Below, one piece after another: positions 7,901 to 14,152 of a stretch of 14,946 nt of DNA (its first letter is position 1; each line of letters starts with the position of its first letter). The stretch comes from Flammeovirgaceae bacterium UBA2338 (lineage in GTDB: Bacteria; Bacteroidota; Bacteroidia; Cytophagales; Cyclobacteriaceae), in NCBI GenBank assembly GCA_002344795.1, contig DDUM01000094.1, positions 1 to 14,946 of the forward strand. Direction: 5' to 3'. The notes beneath the pieces were generated by a model, which had not been told where the DNA came from, ran no database searches, and was given only the letters and a program-made list of their open reading frames with translations. A program made the translations under genes and the position numbers.

Positions 7901-9379
7901 GGCATTGTTAATGCCGGAGAAACACAAACGGCTTACCAGGCACTGAACAATAACCTGCCCGGCACTTCTGCGCTGATACCCACCACTACCAACGTACCTA
8001 AAGCATACCTGTACTACATTATTTTTAACAACAGTTATGTCTACCAGCAATTCGGTTATTTCTCCGTTCCACTCGAAGCTGCATTGGGTCATGTGCCGCT
8101 GAAACTTGAAGTTAACGTGCCGGTCAATGGCTTCCTGTACACCTACGTGGTTAACGAAAGCAATGTGAACTCAGCTACGAGCGTGTTTTTTGATGACTTC
8201 ACTATCTTCCATGAAAAGAGTACTTATAGTCTGCGGGTAGTGGAAAGCATAGACTATGATCCTTTTGGAGCGGTTCTGGATGGGACACATTATGTGGATA
8301 TAAGTAGGCCACTGAATAGTTACTTGTATCAAGGGGAGTTTGCGGAATACAATGGGTTAACGGGTTGGAATAGGTTTGAAGGAAGAGGTAATTATGACCC
8401 ATTATTAGGTAGATGGAATTCTGCAGATCCTGCTAGTCAGTTTATGAGCCCCTATTTAGCAATGGGAAATAACCCTGTTCAGACTATAGATCCTGACGGA
8501 AGATTTGTTCAGGCAATTTTTTTAGGTGCATTAATTGGGGCTCATGAAGCTCATCGAACTGGAGGTAATGTGCTAATCGGTGCATTAACAGGAGCTTTGA
8601 GTGGGCTTAGCTTTATTGGAAGTTCGAATCCGCTATTAGCAATGACAATTGCGGCAAATACACCTTCAATCTCCCTATATGAGAACAACGGATTTTCGCT
8701 GAGCATATCTCCGGTTTTAGGAACTTCAGGTTTTGGAGCAAGTCTAAATGCCAGTTATAGTAAAGGCTATTGGTCTTTTGGGGCTTCCTTTGCTGGAACT
8801 AAACTATATGGAGGAAAATTTGAGAATCGAATAGGCGGATTAATTAGTTATTATGATGAAAAAAATAAGATTGGCGGATCCATTGGTATCACACACTTTA
8901 GGGGGCGTGATACTCAAAATAATTGGTTAGTCGGCTTTAAAAAGAGTAAGTTTAGTTTTACTATGACAAATGATGCATGGGTAGGTGGAGATAAATATCG
9001 GACAGCAGCAGCAGAAATCGGATATGGTGATTATTCATTAGGGTTTAATGTTTATACTAATGATCCAAAAATTAAAGAGTATGGGAAGGACTCTGAGATG
9101 TGGGGTCCCCACACGCCTAAAAAGGGAAAATTAGCCGGAAAGGATCAGGGAAGTTGGGCTGATGGAATTAGACTAAGTAGTTCGTTGTATATTGGATATC
9201 GATATAATGGTATTTCATATAGAATTGGAATTGATGCACCATTTGTGCAAGATGCGACTCAGAATTTTGTTCATAGATATATTACTAAGTCCACACCATA
9301 CTTCCCATCTGGTTATGGTGTCTCGCCAAAATTATACTTTTCATCAAGAACGTTTGATCCATTCTCACTATGGCATTAA
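4943..9379 (+). CDS. Secreted RHS-repeat polymorphic toxin with type 23-like C-terminal tip
   Basis: This is a 1478-residue RHS protein. I start it at 4943 because MRKLTLLTIWILGIRSVLAQ is a complete signal peptide one base after the previous stop; an ATG at 4883 would bury it. Residues ~30-55 (VRLLPGFSVSA) look like the '3-coathanger' stack found at the front of such proteins. Residues ~75-190 resemble DUF6443 (YQYLDEVGRILQTVAVKA). YD repeats follow (YYVYDQFGRLRF, YIYDQWDRMV, YEYDHGGRL, YDYDPAGNLV). The conserved FLTDHLGNTR lies at 866-875. The sequence is then interrupted by a ~225-residue beta-rich insert before YDPFG at 1105-1109. The core ends with RGNYDPLLGRWNSADP and NPVQTIDPDG at 1177-1186. 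The last 292 residues are the variable tip. RHS cages are known to encapsulate and release toxic C-termini. Sec export instead of T6SS cargo features, and the overlapping lipoprotein gene, point to an envelope-delivered toxin. Confidence 0.9.
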   Translation: MRKLTLLTIWILGIRSVLAQSAEVIPYVEPSAYVGKSYLFTEGVRLLPGFSVSAQQNGEFYCRHENYGNQILSLDKNLIRVERALFATTSDAVFSNFTIDQKQTNYQYLDEVGRILQTVAVKATPELTDAIAFNVYNTDGWQTKSYLPYPTTATNNGSVAPNVVNDQQSFYTNTPKVATDSRPFSEHTVIEKSPLGRVKEAYGPGNSWYTTQHKAGSSFFVNSATNPVKRWQISPTTGLPFSSTNYPDGTIAISKTSDEEGSESSSMTDFRGNTVQTTVHSSPELTTYYVYDQFGRLRFTIPPEASGNLNPDQTFIDKWAFQYIYDARGRLVKEKRPGTAWQYYIYDQWDRMVLSQDGNQRAKNPKEWNFVKYDALNRVVMTGVITNNNTFEQMVTAVTGAHHEDRNTSAIGYTLTNSFPTITESNLLTIAYYDDYSFLGNSGWDAEGNSFSFQSDGTFPEAQFTSVKGLSTGSKTKLLGQNKWLNAVVYFDKNYRPIQSVQEHHLGGVDRIFSEYNFPGWVLKTKRVHSSTLGSATILEEYEYDHGGRLTKHYHTIDSGTRILLAANNYNELGQLVEVNTHSTDEVNFLQSTDYRYNIRGWLTHINNSTLTNDGVNNDDTNDLFGMQIVYHEETQTVNSVNTNPRYNGLISAIKWKTDNKKDPPQERIYGHYYTPDVNQLNQSLYAAKSGSSWTAEPGFYDLTNLTYDKNGNIQTLNRYAKANNTRITLDQLTYGYGNNGNKLTNVEDAGNPSFGFKNGTIGIPTEYDYDPAGNLVSDLNKEMIEVRYNYLNLPEYIEFYDGWKLEYTYDATGYAVKKVLKKGSTIVRQVDYVAGIQYFDNALTLIFTAKGRAVKQNSTYDYEYFLTDHLGNTRVVYGYLRNTDIYKATMEAGNASTEEFDFRNIPSSRYQDPLYNHTAKTLDIPTPDRSALTNGYLGKAIGPAKMLQVNAGDKVTLEVFTRYTTSTAGNNTIINNLVTAVTGAFGIVNAGETQTAYQALNNNLPGTSALIPTTTNVPKAYLYYIIFNNSYVYQQFGYFSVPLEAALGHVPLKLEVNVPVNGFLYTYVVNESNVNSATSVFFDDFTIFHEKSTYSLRVVESIDYDPFGAVLDGTHYVDISRPLNSYLYQGEFAEYNGLTGWNRFEGRGNYDPLLGRWNSADPASQFMSPYLAMGNNPVQTIDPDGRFVQAIFLGALIGAHEAHRTGGNVLIGALTGALSGLSFIGSSNPLLAMTIAANTPSISLYENNGFSLSISPVLGTSGFGASLNASYSKGYWSFGASFAGTKLYGGKFENRIGGLISYYDEKNKIGGSIGITHFRGRDTQNNWLVGFKKSKFSFTMTNDAWVGGDKYRTAAAEIGYGDYSLGFNVYTNDPKIKEYGKDSEMWGPHTPKKGKLAGKDQGSWADGIRLSSSLYIGYRYNGISYRIGIDAPFVQDATQNFVHRYITKSTPYFPSGYGVSPKLYFSSRTFDPFSLWH
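8501..9376 (+). other. C-terminal effector tip of the RHS protein, polymorphic toxin type 23-like
   Basis: The tip starts directly after the core-ending DPDG. It opens with ~55 Gly/Ala-rich hydrophobic residues (FLGALIGAHEAHRTGG, LIGALTGALSG), the kind of linker often seen after RHS cores. About 230 residues of beta-rich sequence follow, with motifs such as FTMTNDAWVGGDKYRTAAAE, IGYGDYSLGFNVYTND, IGIDAPFVQDATQNFVHR and a terminal FDPFSLW. From memory of the family this pattern fits the domain named polymorphic toxin type 23 (Ntox23), common in Bacteroidota. I cannot run a profile search here. The biochemical activity is unknown. Alternating hydrophobic strands make a small barrel plausible. 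Confidence 0.6.
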
Positions 9380-10014
9380 AAAAAGTCATTACGAGTAAGA
9401 TTTTTCTAATTTGCGGACTCTCGTTAATGGGCTCATGCAATATGGTTAATCATAGGAATTTTAATGCATATATGAATGAACCCTTTAATTTTGAAAGTGC
9501 TAAACTAAGACTTGATGGGATTTATTTTGTTCTTGATTTTAAAAGTAAGATTGAAAATGCGCCTATACTTTTCTATCTCTATTCAGATGGCAGCACTCAT
9601 TCTGTGTTTGGTTTAAATGTAAGTAATGTTCCTGATGATAAGTTTTGGATTGATCCAGAAAATTATTTACATAATTTACGAATGAATGCAGTTGGAAATA
9701 GTCCTGGACATTTCTTTATCCGTAAGGATAGAATTTTAATTCAAGTTTTTGATATTAATCCCGGAGCACTCTTTCCAAACAATAGTATAGAATTTACAGG
9801 GAGAATAATTAACGATTCAAAATTCATCTTAACCAAATCTACTTGTAAGTGGTGTTTTAAGTCAAGGCGTAATTATAGTAAAATGGGATTTGCTGATTAT
9901 AATACAGAATATCTTTTTTACAAGACAAATATAAAGCCAGACTCATCAGCGATTTGGTTTAAAGAAAGAAATTGGTATAAAGAAAAATTGTGGGATGCAC
10001 GGCTTGACAACTAA
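9370..10014 (+). CDS. Small lipoprotein, candidate immunity protein for the RHS tip
   Basis: This is a 214-residue predicted lipoprotein with a basic start (MALKKVITSK), a hydrophobic segment and a probable lipobox ending at C23 (LMGSC). The -3 residue is Met rather than the usual Leu, so the lipid anchor is likely but not ideal. The mature part is mixed alpha/beta with no motif I can tie to an enzyme. Features are a DGIYFVLDF strand near 49, a YSDGSTHSVFG segment, and a C159-x-x-C162 pair that could form a disulfide in the periplasm. Its start codon lies inside the last codons of the toxin gene (10-nt overlap), the typical position of a polymorphic-toxin immunity gene, and its base composition is as AT-rich as the tip. 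It also resembles a broad family of Bacteroidota lipoproteins of unknown function, so the immunity role is inferred from position. Confidence 0.75.
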   Translation: MALKKVITSKIFLICGLSLMGSCNMVNHRNFNAYMNEPFNFESAKLRLDGIYFVLDFKSKIENAPILFYLYSDGSTHSVFGLNVSNVPDDKFWIDPENYLHNLRMNAVGNSPGHFFIRKDRILIQVFDINPGALFPNNSIEFTGRIINDSKFILTKSTCKWCFKSRRNYSKMGFADYNTEYLFYKTNIKPDSSAIWFKERNWYKEKLWDARLDN

Positions 10015-10079
10015 AATAATGAAAACGGGCTTTCTTTTTTTTGACACAGTTTTTGATTTAAAGCATAAAAGTTAAGTCA

Positions 10080-10715
10080 GTGAAATTATTAATTTTCTTT
10101 TTTACTTTTTTCTTAAATCTATCATTATTGGCTCAGAGCGATTTATCTACCGGAGTAACTATTGGTCTTGTGATCCCTACAAGTGAAGATTTATCTGCGG
10201 GTTATCAGGCTGGGTTATCTTTAGAGCCTGGTTTGAACCTTACTTTAATTGATAAGATCGATATTGGAGCCTCGGTTGTGGTAAATGGTTTTATGAATAA
10301 ATACAATGATAATGTAACGGATTACCTTATTCTATACGGCCCGGTGCTGGGTGTTACATATAAGGATTTAACCATCGGGAAGGTTAGGCTTCAACCTTTG
10401 TTGGGTGTTGGGTACTTATGGGGTCAAGATTTTCTTGTATCCAGCGGGCAAGCGAACAGCGATCGCGAAACAACTCCAGTTCTCACCAGCAAGGGTGGGT
10501 ATCTCCTAACAGGCTTATCGGTTCCTGTTTCTGAAAACGCTAGTATTAGGTTGGTGTATAATATTCACCGTCCCATGGTATCCCTTAGTGATGAAGCAAA
10601 GCAATTTTTTGCTGCATATAATATCAATTCGCCCTTATATGGAAGTATTATGGATTTTCCTTCTAATCGCATGAGTTTTGATAATATTATGATTGCCATT
10701 ACAATGAAATTATGA
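10080..10715 (+). CDS. Small outer-membrane beta-barrel protein
   Basis: This is a 211-residue protein of unknown specific function. The start is the GTG at 10080, which gives a short signal peptide (hydrophobic FFFTFFLNLSLL, cleavage after LAQ, residue 19). The mature chain is built of alternating hydrophobic, glycine-rich strands (VTIGLVIP, AGLSLEPGLNLTLIDKIDIGASVVV, YGPVLGVTY, LQPLLGVGYLWG, YLLTGLSVPV, SIRLVYNIH, NIMIAITMKL), the pattern of an 8-stranded OmpA/OmpW-like barrel. The final residue is Leu rather than the classical Phe. It follows the lipoprotein gene after 65 bases that hold no strong terminator or promoter, and its stop overlaps the next gene by 4 nt (ATGA). It probably forms an operon with the two genes that follow and may be read through from the RHS operon. 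Confidence 0.7.
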   Translation: MKLLIFFFTFFLNLSLLAQSDLSTGVTIGLVIPTSEDLSAGYQAGLSLEPGLNLTLIDKIDIGASVVVNGFMNKYNDNVTDYLILYGPVLGVTYKDLTIGKVRLQPLLGVGYLWGQDFLVSSGQANSDRETTPVLTSKGGYLLTGLSVPVSENASIRLVYNIHRPMVSLSDEAKQFFAAYNINSPLYGSIMDFPSNRMSFDNIMIAITMKL

Positions 10716-11779
10716 GGACCCAACATTTACTCTTTGTTATTATTTTGTTGGTTACAAGCTGCTCAACAGATGGTTTGTTGATAGACCGTTACGAACCTAA
10801 GTTTTCTGCGAACCCTTTCCTTAGTGATGGATACTGTCAGGATGTTTGGGGCAGAATGGTGGGAGAAAATACTTCTGTGATCTTTACCGGTAGGTATGGT
10901 CTATTTACTGAAGACGACTTCCAATCATATCGATACAATGTATTTGGTGACTATGAAAATGGTGTGCCGTGCTTTGGCGAAACGGTGTTTTTCGATGGCG
11001 GCAATGCATGGACATTATACTATGCAAGTCCACTTTCTTGGAAACTATCTTTAGGCACAACCACTGCCTCGGAGGCTGAGGAAATTGGAATTTATAATTT
11101 AAAGGTGAAGCATGAGTCCCTTGAGTTTTTCATGATCCAGCCTCCGACAGTTCTTGCTTTATGGACTATGATATTCACAGCACATAGAGAGGGTATAGTA
11201 AAGGTATGTTCTTTTATAGATAATGAGGTAGATATACTTGCCGAAATTGAAACAGAACTTATCCCCGTTAAAGTTTTCGTTAGCGATAACAAATTTTACC
11301 TTCTTGCCAGGAGTGCATCCACAACTGAGTCCTATGTTTTTAGCTCCACAGATGGGATAACATGGAGCGACCCATCTTTGATAACAAGTAATGGGATCAT
11401 TTCAACCATCAAATCGTCTGATGACCTGGTTGTTGCTATAGACAATGATAATGTTTATGTTCTAGAAAATGACAATGAGTGGGATCAGTCAGTTCTGCCT
11501 CTTCAGGGTCAAATTCAGGATATTGAAGTGATCAATGGAAACACTATTTATGCGGTAATCGGCCAACAGGAGAATTTATCATTCGGTTGGGTAAGCAAAC
11601 TGGCAAAATCAACAAACGGAGGCAATAGCTGGCAACTCATTGAAAAAGACTTCTATGGAGAAAGTATCTCCTTTTTTGATGAACAACATGGAATTGCCAT
11701 GGCTAAAGGTGTTTTACAGGTTACTCATGATGGAGGTTTGAATTGGAGGTTGGTACTGATTAGCGATGCAATAAAGTAA
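10712..11779 (+). CDS. Lipoprotein with BNR/Ycf48-like beta-propeller repeats
   Basis: This is a 355-residue predicted lipoprotein. The signal sequence MRTQHLLFVIILLVTSC has a good lipobox with C17 as the lipidated residue, followed by Ser-Thr-Asp. The mature protein carries several Asp-box (BNR)-type turns: SSTDGITWS around 210-218, STNGGNSW in the C-terminal third and THDGGLNWRLV near the end, plus HGIAMAKGVL, a typical Ycf48/photosystem II assembly-factor-like propeller strand. This suggests a multi-bladed beta-propeller on the envelope for binding a partner. No sialidase catalytic set (Arg triad, Tyr/Glu) is apparent, so I would not call it a sialidase. It overlaps the barrel gene upstream by 4 nt (ATGA) and the next gene by 1 nt (TAATG), so the three are translationally coupled. 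Confidence 0.75.
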   Translation: MRTQHLLFVIILLVTSCSTDGLLIDRYEPKFSANPFLSDGYCQDVWGRMVGENTSVIFTGRYGLFTEDDFQSYRYNVFGDYENGVPCFGETVFFDGGNAWTLYYASPLSWKLSLGTTTASEAEEIGIYNLKVKHESLEFFMIQPPTVLALWTMIFTAHREGIVKVCSFIDNEVDILAEIETELIPVKVFVSDNKFYLLARSASTTESYVFSSTDGITWSDPSLITSNGIISTIKSSDDLVVAIDNDNVYVLENDNEWDQSVLPLQGQIQDIEVINGNTIYAVIGQQENLSFGWVSKLAKSTNGGNSWQLIEKDFYGESISFFDEQHGIAMAKGVLQVTHDGGLNWRLVLISDAIK

Positions 11780-13089
11780 TGAAAGTTGGAAAAGAATCAA
11801 GACTAGGGCAGTTCTTTCCTGCATCTCTATTTTTCGCAGTGGTGGTGATCTTTACATTCACATTCAATATTTCCAGTGCTCAGTCATATAACCAGATTCT
11901 TTCGGTCAAGCATATTCAGAAAATAGAAAATGCCGGTTCAGCGCGAGATAAAATCAAGCAGTACAAAAGGCTTTACAGCAAGGACAGTTTACGCCAATTA
12001 AAAGAGGCTGAGAGGTACTGGAAAAATAAATCTGATAGCCTTTTTGCATTAAAGGAAAATTACGATACTTCTCGACTAAAACCTGATACGTTGATGCTTT
12101 CGGAGCATCTGGATCAGTATGATTTAATGCAATTAGATTCTATTCGTGATCTGGCAATCTTCCGCATAAAAAATGAAGCTAAGAACTCAGAATATGGTCA
12201 AACAGTCGAACCTATTCATAATAAGTATTTAGCCACAGCTAAAAATGATTCCTTGCTTAAAGATGTGAGTGATCAACTTATTCAGAACGCCCAAAGTGAG
12301 TTCAGTCAGCTTTCACAAGTCAATGAGCTTGGGGCACAGATTCATCAATTTAAAAATTATGATCCCTGGGATAATGAATATAAAGCGAAAGTTGATCAGT
12401 TAGCGGATTCAGCCTTTGTAAAGGATCAGTTGAAAAGAAAAGCGGAAGATTTAGCTGCCGAATATTTGAGTGAAAATCAGGAATTATTTCAGGCTGCAAA
12501 AAACCGGATGGATGTTCTAATGAAGAAATATGCCATTGTTCCTAACTCCAATGACCTCACGAGTGCAGTAAAGAGAATATCTTTGAAAGGGCGACCATTC
12601 CGAGAGCGGTTATTAGTAGGAACTAATTTTCAGGTTTTAAGCCTCGAACCGCTTGCTATCGACTTTTCACCACTGTTAGGTTACAAGTTTAATTCAAATT
12701 TTGTAATGGGTGTGGGAGGAACCTATCGCCAAAGCTTCAACGATTCATTACTGCAAATTTCTCCAGATGTTATGAGTTATGGAGTGTTTGCAAGGTACGC
12801 GGTCATCCGGAATTTTTTTGCTAATGTGGAGTACTCCGTAAATACAGCCAGATCATCCAGTTCTGAGACACAAAGTGGTAGAGTTACCGATAAATCCTTA
12901 ATTGTTGGTGTTGGGCGCAAATTTTTAGTGCACCAGAAGGTAGACATGACTGTCATAGTTGGATATAATTTTCTTCATACAAGGAATAGTGCCCTTTACC
13001 AGAGCCCTTGGAGCGTAAAGGTGGGTTTTCAATCAAGCGACCTTGCTTTTCTGAAGAAAAAACCAGATGTCAGTCAATTAATAAGGTAA
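11779..13089 (+). CDS. Periplasmic helical domain fused to an outer-membrane barrel
   Basis: This is a 436-residue exported protein of unrecognised family. The signal peptide is long (hydrophobic LFFAVVVIFTFTFNI, cleavage after SSAQ at ~35). Residues ~40-270 are strongly helical, charged and likely coiled-coil (KQYKRLYSKDSLRQLKEAE, QLKRKAEDLAAEYLSENQEL). From about residue 275 the character switches to glycine- and aromatic-rich alternating strands (ERLLVGTNFQVLSL, IDFSPLLGYKF, FVMGVGGTYRQSF, YGVFARYAVI, DKSLIVGVGRKFL, MTVIVGYNFL, WSVKVGFQSS), consistent with a small outer-membrane barrel. The order is a periplasmic rod first and a membrane barrel last. The ATG overlaps the preceding stop by one base. 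The architecture suggests a structural or anchoring envelope protein, possibly partnering the propeller lipoprotein and small barrel encoded just upstream. A link to the RHS toxin operon is possible but unproven. Confidence 0.7.
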   Translation: MKVGKESRLGQFFPASLFFAVVVIFTFTFNISSAQSYNQILSVKHIQKIENAGSARDKIKQYKRLYSKDSLRQLKEAERYWKNKSDSLFALKENYDTSRLKPDTLMLSEHLDQYDLMQLDSIRDLAIFRIKNEAKNSEYGQTVEPIHNKYLATAKNDSLLKDVSDQLIQNAQSEFSQLSQVNELGAQIHQFKNYDPWDNEYKAKVDQLADSAFVKDQLKRKAEDLAAEYLSENQELFQAAKNRMDVLMKKYAIVPNSNDLTSAVKRISLKGRPFRERLLVGTNFQVLSLEPLAIDFSPLLGYKFNSNFVMGVGGTYRQSFNDSLLQISPDVMSYGVFARYAVIRNFFANVEYSVNTARSSSSETQSGRVTDKSLIVGVGRKFLVHQKVDMTVIVGYNFLHTRNSALYQSPWSVKVGFQSSDLAFLKKKPDVSQLIR

Positions 13090-13108
13090 GTGAACAATCT
13101 GTTCTATC

Positions 13109-13122
13109 CTCATAATTATGAG
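13109..13122. repeat. 14-bp perfect palindrome between convergent genes
   Basis: CTCATAATTATGAG is a perfect palindrome 20 bases after the stop of the helical/barrel gene. It has no U-tract after it, so it is not a standard terminator. It could be a weak transcript-end hairpin or a protein-binding site. Confidence 0.35.
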
Positions 13123-13258
13123 TCCTTATACAGATAGGTTGAATATAATATACGGATTGGAGTGGAGTATGTGACTCTTAAAAAGCATAAATCGCAGGAA
13201 AAGATAAAGTGGAGTAGCGCTAAATTCCTCGTTGAGGTATTGATTGCAGCATATTCAA

Positions 13259-13882
13259 TTATAACTCCACGACCACCGGTGAATTCTTATACTCGTATCT
13301 ATGGTTAAGCAAGCTGGCATTTATATACAGTGATTCCTCTTTTTGCAATCTTCCATAACCTTCGTGGATATGACCGCATATCAATAGTTTTGGCTTTACT
13401 TCTTGAATTTTTGATAATAGCGATGGGCACCCACAATGTTCTCCTTTCACATTAGCATCAAGTATGCCATAAGGAGGGCCATGTGTGATTAGTATATCGG
13501 TATCATTCGGAATCTTTTGGGTATGTTGTTCAATGTCCTGACCTGGATATCGGTTAAAGGCCCAATTGAAGAAGTATGGAGTTATCGGTGTGCCGTAGAT
13601 TTTTATTCCTTCGATTGTGACACTGGACTCTTCCAAATAGATAATACTTTTAGGTATCAGGGATTGTGCCTGTTTAGGGTTCCGTTCGAACATCAGATCA
13701 TGATTCCCGGCAATGAAAATCTTGTGTTTAAAGTCCTGTTTATCGAACCATTTGAAAAAGTCGATGAGCTGTAGTTCTGAACCTACCCACGATACATCCC
13801 CCGCATGAATCAATAAGTCGCCCTTTGGTAGGATAACTTCCTGATGTTTTGTGTGCGTATCGCTAATGCAGACGATTTTCAT
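13259..13882 (-). CDS. Calcineurin-like metallophosphoesterase (MPPED/239FB-type)
   Basis: This is a 207-residue cytoplasmic metallophosphoesterase, complete and of typical length for the small MPPED1/2-like branch. The dinuclear-metal motifs are all present and in order: SDTH with D8 and H10, HAGDV with D29, GNHD with N60, H61 and D62, THGPP with H134, and CGHIH with H171 and H173. It has no signal peptide. Family members hydrolyse phosphodiesters or phosphomonoesters, such as cyclic nucleotides for some MPPED proteins, but the substrate cannot be read from the sequence. It faces the envelope gene cluster tail to tail and stands alone on its strand, separated from the broken protease gene upstream by a terminator. 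No functional tie to the toxin operon is evident. Confidence 0.92.
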   Translation of the reverse strand: MKIVCISDTHTKHQEVILPKGDLLIHAGDVSWVGSELQLIDFFKWFDKQDFKHKIFIAGNHDLMFERNPKQAQSLIPKSIIYLEESSVTIEGIKIYGTPITPYFFNWAFNRYPGQDIEQHTQKIPNDTDILITHGPPYGILDANVKGEHCGCPSLLSKIQEVKPKLLICGHIHEGYGRLQKEESLYINASLLNHRYEYKNSPVVVEL

Positions 13883-14016
13883 TGAGAATTTTGTAGGCTA
13901 ACCATATTTCAACCACCGTCTTGTAAAATTTATTTTCCGCCTAAGGAATTTTTTATGGTTTGCTAAAAAGCCCCGATTTGTCGGTATCGAAATCCATTCC
14001 AACAGACCAAAGCCAT

Positions 14017-14045
14017 AAAAAAGGGGAGGCGAACCTCCCTTTCTT
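14017..14045 (-). terminator. Intrinsic terminator with UUCG tetraloop
   Basis: On the minus strand the sequence forms a GGGAGG/CCTCCC stem closed by a TTCG loop, with a T-run after the stem (plus-strand AAAAAA at 14017-14022). It sits about 110 bases downstream of the protease remnant and would terminate it before the phosphoesterase gene. The plus-strand side also has a T-rich tail (14040-14048), so it could work in both directions. Confidence 0.8.
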
Positions 14046-14057
14046 TTTCATCTTCAT

Positions 14058-14085
14058 CCCGAATTACTGTCCCCCGACATTCGGG
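14058..14085. repeat. 7-bp inverted repeat next to the terminator
   Basis: CCCGAAT and ATTCGGG are perfect inverted arms around a 14-base loop. An alternative tighter hairpin, CCCGA/TCGGG with a 3-base loop, uses 14073-14085. There is no gene here. It may be a second transcript-end structure or a small interspersed palindrome. Confidence 0.45.
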
Positions 14086-14152
14086 AAAGAATTAAAATAA
14101 AGTTAGTGATTTACTCTCTCTTTTTCGAGATCGTATTTTTCTAGAGCCAAAA

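Noticed and set aside
5795..8402. Several minus-strand open frames of 60-118 codons inside the RHS gene
   Set aside because: They lie opposite a well-supported coding frame, lack recognisable domains and have the odd composition of antisense frames.
10015..10079. Terminator or promoter between the lipoprotein and barrel genes
   Set aside because: The only hairpin is a 4-bp GAAA/TTTC stem before a T-run at 10035-10042. A TTGACA at 10041-10046 is followed 19 bases later only by TAAAAG. Neither is convincing.
10712..11779. Sialidase, based on Asp-box motifs
   Set aside because: Asp boxes occur in many propellers, and the catalytic arginines and Tyr/Glu pair of sialidases are not recognisable.
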